A DNA stretch of 64,000 nt from Adiantum capillus-veneris (Eukaryota > Streptophyta > Polypodiopsida > Polypodiales > Pteridaceae), in assembly GCA_014529385.2 (NCBI GenBank), contig CM043950.1:83398843-83462842 (forward strand), given 5' to 3'. Under the pieces are notes generated by a model. The model searched no databases and was not told where the DNA came from. It worked only from the letters and a program-made list of their open reading frames with translations. Positions 34,559 through 45,200 of the stretch are shown piece by piece. Position 1 is the first letter of the stretch. Each line of letters opens with the position of its first letter. A program made the translations under genes and the position numbers.

Positions 34559-35404
34559 GCCGAAGCTCGTCCCACAAAGCGCATCACAGCCAAGGACGTA
34601 AGTGATTTCATTTTTGAATGCCTTTGTTGCCGTTTTGGCACACCTTTGGAGATTATCTCGGATAGGGGATCGGGATTTCGAGCTGATTTAGTCGGGCAAT
34701 TGATGAGCAAGTTAAAAATCAAGCGCAAGCACTCTACACCATACTACCCTCAGTGCAATGGTCTTGTCGAAAAGGTAAATGGTCTTATATGTAAAATCAT
34801 CACTAAGCAAGTGCATTTACATCCTAAGGCATGGGACAAACACCGAGATGCAGCACTTTGGGCCTACAGAACATCCTTTAAAACATCCTTGGGGTATACA
34901 CCTTTTCACTTGGTTTACGGGCAAGAGGCACTATTGCCTATAGAAGTGGAGCTAGCGAGCCTCGGAGTTCTAAAAGCACATCAAGAGGATAGTCAAGAGA
35001 AGCAGGTGGAAGGAAGAATCATCGATTTGGAGGGGTTAGGGCTAGATCGAGAGTCAGCAGTGAAGTACTATGCAGCCCAGGCAGAGAAGAAACGAAAGAA
35101 GTTCAATCGCAACCTTGTCAAGAAAGGTATCAAGGAAGGTTCTTTAGTGCTCAGATACGACAATCGCTTTGATCGCAAGAAGGATGGTAAGTTCTTGCTT
35201 AAGTGGGAAGGCCCTTTTGTAGTGATATAGACGTTCTCAAATCGTAGTTACCAACTAGGTGACCTAGATGGTAAGGTACATCAGACCCCGGTAAATGGTT
35301 GGCGATTGAAGGCCTACCAATGTCGTCTTTCACAGCCATATGCTGGTGAAATCAATGCTAAGGATGGTTCAGAGGAGAGCTCATCATATTCGAGCTCCAA
35401 CTAA
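34559..35404 (+). pseudogene. Integrase core and C-terminus (element B)
   Basis: EIISDRGSGFRADL and NGLVEKVNG carry the second Asp and the Glu. LWAYRTSFKTSLGYTPFHLVYG and the GPF motif (WEGPFVV) follow. A TAG at 35228 interrupts; beyond it the frame continues with VNGWRLKAY and a Ser-rich tail to a natural stop at about 35402. The A-rich tract at 35433-35500 follows. Confidence 0.85.
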
Positions 35405-35730
35405 GGTAACAATCATGTACATAGTCGTTTCAACAAAAAAAAAAAAAGAAGAAGACAAAAAAAGAAAAAAAAGAGAAGAAAAAAAGAAAAAAAGAGAATG
35501 CTACCAGTGAAAGCGGATATTGACAATGGATGGGGTATGGCTTTCAAGGGTCTAGGAGACCAGTTGTTAGTCATGGATGGATACAATTATTCATCATAAA
35601 GGACTAAACAGGGTGCAATCGCCAAGAAAGCAGTAACATGGCAAATTCAATTGGTACCAGGTGGGTAAGTATTCAAGAGAACCCTATTGTAGCACAACCT
35701 ATAGCTAGAGGCATCAAATACCTCTAGCTT

Positions 35731-35741
35731 AAGGGGGAGGG
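35731..35741 (+). other. Polypurine tract of element B
   Basis: AAGGGGGAGGG, five bases before the 3' LTR TG. Confidence 0.8.
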
Positions 35742-35746
35742 ATATA

Positions 35747-37236
35747 TGATGCATGGTTTTTAGGACCCCTTCTGAAGATGCAATAAAGGCACAGTCAAGT
35801 ATTGGGGAGATGAGGATACTCTAGTCCAAGGGATCTCGAAAGAGAAGAAAAATCTACTTCACAAGCACCAAAGAGTAAAAAGTGCCATGGACAGAAGATA
35901 CGTGGGAACGAGCTCTTATGCATGCCTACAACCTATATCTTACAGAATAGCCCATTCTAGGTGTGAATTTCTAGTGAAATTTACACGAGGATGTTCGTGT
36001 GGACTCACAACACAGCATACTCCGTTTTCACTTTTTTACCGACAGTAAATATTTTTTACCACAGTAAATATTTTTCACCTACATGGTAAATACAAATCAC
36101 TTTTTACCTACAATAACTTTTTTTACCCATGGTAAATATTTTTTACTGCACCATAAGTATTTGGAAGGTAACAGTTCACTGTTACTAGAAGTAGTGATTG
36201 GGCATCAACAATGCAGTTACAGGAGGAGAAAAAGGAAAAATCTTATGGTAAAGGTGAGTCAATAAGGATAAAGACTTTTGAGTTGAAAAGAGACATGCTG
36301 ATTTTTTCAAAGAACACATGTCAAAAGAAGCCATGGTTGAGGATTTTTTGAGAATTTGATATTCAGGAGGACCCAGCTGCCACCTCCCCCCCGCAGGTCC
36401 CCCCTTGACATATGCAGAACCTCCAGTTTCAACAGCCACCTTACCTGCTCTTAAATGCTGGTCCAGGCCTTATCCCCATGTGTCACAATTAGAAAAATCA
36501 GCATTTACCCTCCCCTCTCACATCACTCTAGAGAATATCTTGATGGTGACATATCAGGTGACCTCAATCTGTTGACCACCCTAAGCAAAAAGTAACCCCA
36601 ATCAACGGATTTAAGCATGTTTATCCCTAATCCTAAACCCTCTCAGAAACCTATGTTTATCCCTCACTCAAAACCAACACTTCACCCACTTCACCAAGCA
36701 ATGAAGCTATGACAACATTGCTCACAACGAGGAGCTATGGATGGAGCTCTACTCTCTCTCCCTCTAGTATGCTACATTACTAGCCCTAAAACCTAAATAG
36801 GGAGTCTTCTCTCATGCTCCATGGCCACCATCCTCGCCATCATTCTCTAAGGTATTGATGTGTTGTTAGTAGGATCATACCTACTTGCTGGGTTGATTGT
36901 TTTTGACAAGGGATTATGCCATCCTTGGCTTGCTTCTCTATATCCTTGTTATGTATGATCAGATGCCATTGTATTGTTCAGCTGATGTCTTGTGTATATA
37001 TATGCTACATAAGGTCCCTAAGCTTCATTTCTATGTGTTTTGCCATATGTTTTGATGCCATCATAATGCCAGAAGTCTCACTTGCCTATGTGCACTATGT
37101 GTGAGGTCCCTAAACCTCTTAATTTAGGGTGGTGCCCCCTTTGTTTTGATCTTTGCTTGTTTGCATGAGGCGTGGTTTGTGGAGTGTGCACGAGTATAGA
37201 GGCCACCCGATTGCACTGCTCTTTTTCCCGCTATCA
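35747..37236 (+). repeat. 3' LTR of element B (1490 bp)
   Basis: Nearly identical to 27389-28885. The main differences are an altered segment near 36515-36535, loss of one CT block near 36750, and replacement of the TATA box region by CCTATGTTTATCCCTC near 36650. The CTTC right target duplication follows at 37237-37240. Confidence 0.93.
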
Positions 37237-38691
37237 CTTCCATTAGCTTATAGCTGCCATTGTCATAGCGTTTCTTGATGATGAATGGCCCTTCCCATCT
37301 GGGTTGAAATTTCTTGTCCTTCGTGGTGTCAAATATGTTGTTGTATCTCAGCAGTAACATAAATTTTTCCAGTCCCTTTTCTTTAAGCCCTTGATTGAAA
37401 GTGAGCTGGCGTCGTTCTGCCTGTGCTGCATAGTGATTGATTGCTTCTTCCCTATCTGGTTGGATTTTTTCCAAATCCAAGATGTGGTTTTGGAGATTTA
37501 CAATGGACGATGTATCTGGCTAGCCAAAACTCGTAAGCTGGCTATCTGTACCTCAATGGGTAGAATTGCCTCCTTCCCATAAACTAGATGGAAAGGGGTG
37601 AAACCTAGTCATGTTCGGAACGTTGTTCTGTAGGCCCAAAGAGATGCCATGAGATGTTTATACCAGTCCCCTGTGTGATTGTTCACCTGCTTTGTGATGA
37701 TTTTGCAAATCATTCCATTTACCTTCTCTACCAGACCATTGCATTGTGGAGGGTGTGTGATGCCTAACTTCTTCATTAGTTCTCCCACCAAATCACCTCT
37801 GAATCCTGGTCCTCTATCTGATATTATCTCAAGAGTGCCAAAACGGCAACAGATATGCTCAAAAATGAACTTGGCTACCTCTTTGGCTGTAATGCGGGTG
37901 GTGGCTGTTGCCTCTACCTATCGAGTCATGTAGTCTCCACCCACTATGATGTACAATTTACCTGATTGGGCCCTTGGTAAAGGACCGATTGCATCTATTC
38001 CCCATTTCTCAAAAGGACCATATGAGATGATAGGAGTTTGTGGCTCGTAGGTTAAGGTGCAATCACTGGCCACTTGACAGGCCTTACATGTTTTACACCA
38101 ATGGTGTACATCCCTGTTCAAGCTAGTCCAAGAGTATCCTGCTTGTAGAATCTTCCTACTGGTGATGTCTAGAGCAAAATGACCACCGCATATGCCATCA
38201 TGGCAACTTGAAATTACCTCTGTGATCTCACTGGAGGTTTTGGCACCCGCCTGAGAATTTGATCCTTGCCCTTACAATACAAGTGGTCGTTTACAAGGCG
38301 GTACCAAGTAGCCTTCCTTACCAGCCATTGCTTCTGGTCTTAGGTGTATCTTGCCGAACATTCTCCTGTATCTAAAAAACTGACAACATCCGGCATAGCA
38401 TCACTACCTTGAAAGAGGGGTAGCTTTAGTTTGATTGCTCCTACGGGAACGTCTTTCTTTGGATTGAGCATCTGCTTCCTGGTTTTCTGATCTGGGGACA
38501 TGAAATAGCTTCACTGCTTCAAACTTCTTTAGAAGGTCCTTAACTTGACATAGTTGACCAAGTAAAACCTGATTCTTACAATCCCAGGTGCCATTTATCT
38601 GCCTTATCAAAAGAAAAGAATCACCAAACACATTTAGGCGTTGAATTCCTTGTGAAATACATTGTTCCAACCCAAGAATTAGGGCTGCATA
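37237..38691 (-). pseudogene. Second RNase H and integrase of element C (fragment 2 of 3)
   Basis: Minus strand from 38691: YAAL, CISQGIQRLNVFGDSFLLI and NQEADAQSK of the archaeal-type RNase H. Then the integrase zinc domain (HHWCKTCKACQ), KWGIDAIGPLP and GLVEKVNGM, and the C-terminus up to the break at 37237 in NGSYKLME. Several stops and frame changes. The sequence resembles element A closely, block by block. Confidence 0.85.
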
Positions 38692-40310
38692 TGTAATGGA
38701 ATTGGCCTATTTAATTTGAGAGTAGCGGAAATTAATGAGAGTACTTTTGAGAAATGACTTTGTGAGCATAGCGGGTGAACACAATTGAAGATAGCAACAT
38801 AATAATAGAAATTAGTTAACTTGGCATGAACAATAATTTTGCAAGAGAGATAATTTAGAGAACATGACAACAGTTGAGGACCGGATTTATGTGGAGCTGG
38901 TCCCCCCTCCAATAGGCATTTGTATTATGATTTCTCCCATTAAGAGAGAGACTTCTTACAATACAATCTTTGTGTTCCTTGTGACCTACGTGATGCAATG
39001 AAGATGGAAAGCTTCATGCATCACAAACATAACATAAACTTGAAGAAATCTTTAACTATCCCAAGCCTCAGTCCCAAGACCTCAAACACCTTCGAAGGTG
39101 GAGAGAGCTAGCAGGGAATGAGGGTAGGGAAAAGAAAGAAGAAACATTTCGTAGGAGAAAGAATTAGTTCCTCACTTATCATAACTATTGTTGCTAGCAT
39201 ACATAATAGCATAGTAATGAAGAAGAAGGAGATGGCAAGCTTAATCATTGAAGCATGGCTCTTGGTTGGATTTGCACTCCATATCCAAGAGTGTTGGTGT
39301 AGGCTCTCAACCTCTACTTTCTTGGAGAAGGAGAGGGAGATCTTGCACTTTGCATAGCACACAATGAGAGTGTTTGTGAGTGTGTGTGGGTGAGTATACC
39401 CCCCAAGCAACCCCCTAGCTTGCTTTGGTCGACCCCCCCTTGTAGCTCATGCTTGAAGCTCATTGGACCCCTCCAGGCCTAGCCAATCACAAGCAGAGGC
39501 ATTACAAGCAGCAAGGGTAGCCTTGAGACAAGTGTCCCCCTTTACCCTTTGAGAGAGAGGGCTAGATAAATGCTAAATAATTTAATTAAATATCCTAAAT
39601 TATTATTGGACCCCTGGGGTGGCCAACCAATAGGCTTCAGGCACACCATGAGGGCAACATGAGGAGGAACTTGACAAGTGTCCCTTTTGCTTTATTTGTA
39701 CCATGCATGCCTTGTGTGAGTGTGTGGGTGTTCTCTCTCATCCCCCCTCATGTAGGGCTCGCCCCCTAAGGGATTGAATATTTGACTTTTTGACACCTCA
39801 AGCTCCTCATGCATAGTCCGAGTTCCCACCACAAGCTTGGGCGTTAAGCACTTTAATCTTGGGCTAGGTTCTCACCTTAAGTGCAACCCAAGCATGTCAA
39901 GCACCTCAAGCATATCAATAATTAAGCACCTCAATCATCAATCAACTCAAACAACTTAGTCATCAAGCATGACAAGCATGACAAGCATGACAAGCACCTC
40001 GAGCTGGTTAGGGTTCCCGCGCCTCAAGCTCAGTCGTAGCTTACCTAAGGTCAAAGGCCTTTTATACACATTATTGGAGGTATTAAATGAAGATAACCCT
40101 AAGGTCTTATGCTCCATTGGTTATCCTTGCTCTTTGATAGACCATCTCTCATTTGGGCCCCTTTACCATTGGCCCCGTGTTGAGATAGATCTATAAGCAC
40201 ATGTCTATATCTTAACACTTGTTCCCGTTTATTCTCCCACATTAAGTGATCAATTTAATATGAGAAAATCATTTGGGTTGGTTATATATAAGATATTAGA
40301 TTCTATGACA
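38692..40310 (-). repeat. 3' LTR of element D (1619 bp)
   Basis: Minus orientation TGTCATAGAA...CCATTACA; matches 54439-56092 with about ten differences in the first 210 aligned bases. It contains a short minisatellite (CAAGCACCT, CAAGCATGA units) at about 39890-40005 whose copy arrangement differs between the two LTRs. Confidence 0.9.
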
Positions 40311-40325
40311 TTACCTCTCTCTTGA
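40311..40325 (-). other. Polypurine tract of element D
   Basis: On the minus strand TTTCAAGAGAGAGG lies directly before the LTR TG. Positions 40326-40669 are the non-coding 3' leader-out of D, with nothing else seen. Confidence 0.65.
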
Positions 40326-40669
40326 AATCATAGTCGTCCTTGACTATGAGGTATAAGAGATAAAGACTTAGTCATTAGTCAATTTTGCTAAGCGTGTAGA
40401 GGATCCCTTTTTACCCTACGACATCTTTCCAAGATGGATGACTAATCCATTTGGTGCTTGGGAGACATAACTGCCGCAAGTGTGTCTGCTCTTTAGTCCA
40501 TTTCATTCTCCCAAAGTAGAGTGACAAATTCTACATGGTGTTTGAGAGACGTCGTCATCACAAACATGATTCTAAGCATGCATACTAGTTAAATTTATGC
40601 ACAATTAAAAAGAGGACTAGTCTTATAAGACAAAAACATGAGTCATTTAAAAGAAATTTGTACATTTGC

Positions 40670-40843
40670 TTACTCTAATGTAGCATTGTAAGCATTGACA
40701 AGGTTCATACTATCCTTAAGCTGTATTCCTTGCATCCATCTAGCATCTTCAAAAGGATAATTTTTGAACTTAATAAGATACCGTCGGACAATATTACCAT
40801 GTCGTAGTACCTTTTCTTCATGCCGAAGGACAGCTTCGGGTTG
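40670..40843 (-). pseudogene. Chromodomain C-terminus of element D integrase, cut off by element E
   Basis: Minus strand: PEAVLRHEEKVLRHGNIV, then YLIKFKNYPFEDARWM, ending at TAA 40670-40672. This is the chromodomain pattern (R-x-Y-L-I-K-F/W-K, then D-x-x-W), which tethers integrase to chromatin marks. It is out of contact with the rest of pol, which ends at 50074 on the other side of E. Counting the GGTTG duplication once keeps the frame open across the junction. Confidence 0.8.
40839..40843. repeat. Target-site duplication of element E (left copy, GGTTG)
   Basis: Identical to 50074-50078 on the far side of E. Confidence 0.95.
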
Positions 40844-41137
40844 TGTTAACCCTCACGGCTCACGGACACCCCATCACCTACGACGGACGTGTATTATGTA
40901 TGATTTAGAGTCAGGTACCGGGCTTGTCGGTCCAATAGGGAAAGGTAGAGTGATCGTCGATGAGAGGCGCACTTTAACTTGGACATTCAAGGGATTAGTT
41001 GGTTAAGCATGGGCGCCCAAGTGTGAATGGGGTGAGCTCCTATAAAAGCCAACTAAACCTAATTTTTACTCATTCTCTCATTTGTGCAATTGAAGAGTGC
41101 TCTTGCTCCATCTCCATCTTCTTCTTCTTCACCTCCT

Positions 41138-41173
<36 letters not shown>

Positions 41174-41418
41174 TGTGTGTGCGATCGAGCATTACGAAGG
41201 CACGACGGCGGCGAAGCGGTTGAGCGCGGCACGACTGCAGCTTCTTCTTCATCGCGGCGAGGAATCCACCACGAAGGCGAGCGTAGAGCGGTGAGTGACA
41301 CACCCTTTGTTTTCTTGAGCTTGCTAGTTTAGGCTTGTTGTGTGCTTGGAGCCGTCTGTGGCTCGCACACGGTGTATTGGCAAGTCCCTTGCTTCGACAG
41401 TGCGGCAAGGAGCGCACA
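40844..41418 (+). repeat. 5' LTR of element E (575 bp)
   Basis: TGTTAACCCTCACGG...GAGCGCACA. TATA box TATAAAA at 41041-41047. A GT/GA microsatellite at about 41139-41175 differs in length from the other LTR. Confidence 0.96.
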
Positions 41419-41422
41419 TTTT

Positions 41423-41441
41423 TGGCGCCGTTGCCGGGGAT
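41423..41441 (+). other. Primer-binding site of element E (tRNA-Asp type)
   Basis: TGGCGCCGTTGCCGGGGAT, four bases after the LTR. It is the sequence complementary to the 3' end of plant tRNA-Asp and is shared, with one change, by element F. Confidence 0.85.
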
Positions 41442-41829
41442 ATGCCCTACACTAAGCTCGGTTAGCACTTTACGCTTCCTTGTGGTGCAATTTCTATCAT
41501 AGGAAAGGCAGGGAAGGAGTGTGTGGAAGATTTCTGTTTTTTGCGTTTTCTGCAATTGCTGTCAAGTTTCAATTTCTGCTATTGTCTGCGTTTTTTCAAT
41601 TTCTGCAATTTCTGCATTTTCAAGTTCGGCGTTTTCAATTTCTGCAATTTTCTGCATTTCTGTCAATTTGCTGCTATGAAAAAAAAATAATTTAAAAAAA
41701 ATAAAATAAAAAATAATAATTTTAAAACGCGAGTGAGCGGGCGGCGAAATTTTTCGAAAATAAAAAACGTGACTCTTAAAACGGACGGGTTGGTTTGTAT
41801 AAAAGATAGATCGGGATCGGGATCATTTT

Positions 41830-41873
41830 CCCAAGCCCAAGCCCAAGCCCAAGCCCAAGCCCAGGCCCAGGCC
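41830..41873 (+). repeat. CCCAAG hexanucleotide tandem repeat in E leader
   Basis: Seven or so consecutive CCCAAG/CCCAGG units in the leader. The remainder of the leader (41442-42248) is AT-rich with an A/T run at 41688-41720 and shows no coding potential. Confidence 0.9.
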
Positions 41874-42248
41874 TCAGTCCTATGATATATACTACACTCA
41901 CTCTTATATATATACCCTACTCCCTCAAGAGAGAATGAGAGCATGTGGGACAAGTCCTCCACTCTCCTCCTTTCTCTTCCCACTTGCACCCTTAGACTTT
42001 CTAGTTTGGGCCTAGTTCCCTACTGAAAATTGACAGTTTTAGGGATTCCGAGGGCATAAAGTGACCAAACGGAGGGCTGTAAAGCACGGCACGACCCTCT
42101 GACCGATACGCTCGTTTTTAGCTATCACACGGCCCATTCCACGACACGCTCTAAAAAATCTGGCAAAAAAACAAACAAAAAACACGCTAAAAACTAGTCA
42201 CAAGGCCTCCTAGAGCAGCTTTTTGACACCTTAGGGTATCAAAAGCAC

Positions 42249-45200
42249 ATGCACTTACGCTCTGGGCGGGTGCTAGAACACGAGCATATTGAGGGTGCCT
42301 CTGTTCATACGGACACCCATTACCCATCCACGATAAGCTCTAGACCCTCAGCGGGGACACAAGGTAGCACCACCCAAGACCCTAAAATAGCCGCTAGTGA
42401 TTCCTCCTCCGACTCAGAAATCATGGAAGCATACCCTACCCAAAACACTGAGAGAGAAGGCCATGCACCTCCCGAAGCTCCACAGCCTAGTACTAGTATG
42501 TTTAGCCGTTTCATGGAAACATTAGGTAGAGCTACTCGCTCGGAACCTGATGCAGATGAAGCACGCGAAGGGGGTGGGGAAGTGGAATCTCCTTTCACAT
42601 CGCACGTGGACCCCACACCCCCAAAGAGTGTCCATGTGGATATCCTACCAACTTCTTACCAAGAAGGCCCTGTTGAGCTGCCTCCTTCAGAAGTTCCCTC
42701 TAGAGTACCGTTGGTGACAAGTAAAACCATGGGGAGCAACATTGCTTCTACCTCACAAGAAACCGTTAACACGTCGACTCTAGAAGGATTGTTCATTAAT
42801 AATCATTGGACATACGACCTCCACACTGAGGTGTTGACGGATCTACACTCTGGCCACGCCTACCATGTAGGATGGATAGAGATTGTACAATCCACCTCTA
42901 GTGCCACGAGCATCGAAGATCAACAGAAAATGATCTATAATGTTATCCATGGCATTATTCAATCAGAAAGGCAAAACCGAGGGGTAAATATACTCTCAAC
43001 TGGCCCCATGAGATTTCTGGATACGAGCAAGGCTCAACAGCCTACTCTATCACAAATGGAGACTCCTCTAATGAGTCCCATGGACCCATCTTACGTCATT
43101 TCACCTGGGGTCTCTATGCAATCTGAGCCTCCGAGCGAAAACTTTAGCTTCCCTAACTTGGCTCAGCCCTCTATCAAGGAAAACACAGTGCTCACTCCAG
43201 GGATAAGCCTGATAGAGAATGTACCGATGACATCTACGGTTAGCGCAGTGCCACTACCTAGTGTCGTAGTACCTAATATGGGGCCTCGACCATATGTGCC
43301 TCTAGCCCCTTATGCACACATGGCCCCCACACCTCCAATTGTACCACTTGCTTATGCTCCTCGAGTGCCGCTCCCTAGCTCTTATCCGAGTGGACCTATG
43401 CCCGGTTATGTTCCATATCCTGCATCATCCACACATATGCCAAGACCGGTACCCGTTCCTCTCCCACATATGATTCCAAGAGTACCTCCACCGGCCCTGC
43501 CTCCTCACATAGGTGACTTGGCAGCGTTTGCTCAAACCATAGGTCGATCTATCGCGGAAAATATGCGTCATGCATCTGATAGAGAGCCTAGAAGTAAGGC
43601 AGTACAAATTGCCAAACTCACGCAAAAATTCAATGGGGACGAAGATGCTAGGAAACACATTGAAGTGTTTGAACAAGTATGTGATTCCTTAGGGGAACGC
43701 AACGAACTACATAAGTGCAATGCCTTAAGCTTGACATTAAGTGGGAAGGCTGGAGATTGGTATAGGACCCTAAGGGTGGACGAGAAAACAATCTACCCTA
43801 CCCTTCGAAGGTTGTTTCTAAAGGAGTACATACGAGAAGGTGTGCTTTGGGGTGTAGCATCTCAGCTACAGAAGGCCGAACGTAAGGAAGGAGAGTCAGT
43901 AAGGGACTTCATTAGTCGTCTAAAGCACTTAAACTCTCGCTGCCCTGTAAATGAGTGCTTCAACAATAACCAACTGCTTGATCGATTCATTCGAGGGTTG
44001 AGGAATGAAGGAATCTATAATGGACTAGTGATTAGAGGTATCACAACCTGGGAAGATGTCACTGCCAATGCAATCCAATTAGAGGACAACTTGATGATAG
44101 CAGGCATGAGGGTGTCTACTGACACGAGATCCACTAGCTCACAAGCCATTGAGTATGAACCCATGACTGCAAAGCCCATTGCCAATGAGCCAAAGGTATT
44201 TGAGACATTCTTGACAGACCTCACCAAGGCAATCCAAGAGTCTCTTAAGGATAATCGACCCCCTCAAAATAGTCACATGTATCCAAGAAGGGAGCAACAA
44301 TGGTGTTCCATTTGCTTAGGTCCACATAGCACTAGTGAGTGCCCTACGTTTAGAGTAAAATTTAATGGAACTTGCAACGCATGTGGTAGGTATGGTCACC
44401 AAGCTAAGGATTGTTTAATGATCAAACGTATGATGGCAAATAGACCACCTGTAGCCTGGACGGATGCGCCTCGAGCTCCTGTATTGATGCCTACTCCACC
44501 TGTTGAGCAACTACCGCAACACATGGTCCCTAGACCTCAAAATGTTGTACAAGCTACACCGTTACCACCTCCTGTGCTAGGACCGCAGCCCCCGCATCCA
44601 AGAGTCGCCCCTATGAACCAAGTGGGTTGCGAGCCATCAAATGCTTATGCAGATGGCTGTGAGGAGGAAATAGACACTAGTATTGCCTACGGACTTGATA
44701 CATTGGAAGAGTGTCCTATATACTACATGGAAGATTGTTGGGGACAAGTCAAGCCGGTTTATCAAGCTGTTGCTCTCGCATCCAGAGGTCAAAATATCAA
44801 CACCCAGGCTAGGAGGCCACCTCTTCAATGCTACGAGTGTGGTGGACCACATCGAGTAGCGGAGTGCCCTATTAGGCTGCAAAAGAATGCTGCAGAGATG
44901 CAAATGAATCAAGGGAGCACGTCTGCAATGCCAATACTCACATGTAATCGTTGTGGCATAGATCACTTGATTGCCCAATGCCCCTATAACCCAAATGCGC
45001 CTAAAATCACACCCCTGAATTTGGTCGAAATTGCTAGTGTGACGTCGCCAATACCACCCGTCGCACCCGCTTATGCGATTACACGGTCCATGCTTCAAGG
45101 GCCAGGACATATCCTCGAAGAGAGAGATACCGCGTCAATTATCCAAGCAAAGAAAAAGAAGACACGAAGGAAGAAGTCGCAGAATACGGAAAATTCAAAG

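Larger units (their letters stand above)
27389..37236 (+). mobile_element. Element B: complete Tat-type Ty3/gypsy retrotransposon with two LTRs
   Basis: Full-length structure: 5' LTR, primer site, leader with an upstream ORF region, gag, protease-RT-RNase H, second RNase H, integrase, polypurine tract, 3' LTR, CTTC target duplication. Length 9848 bp. Pol is broken by a small deletion near 33655 and stops at 34556 and 35228, so this copy is not autonomous. LTRs differ by roughly 2% plus a few indels. It is inserted in the pol of element C in the opposite orientation. Confidence 0.93.

Noticed and set aside
41423-41441. tRNA gene fragment
   Set aside because: Only 19 bases complementary to a tRNA 3' end directly after an LTR; it is a primer-binding site.
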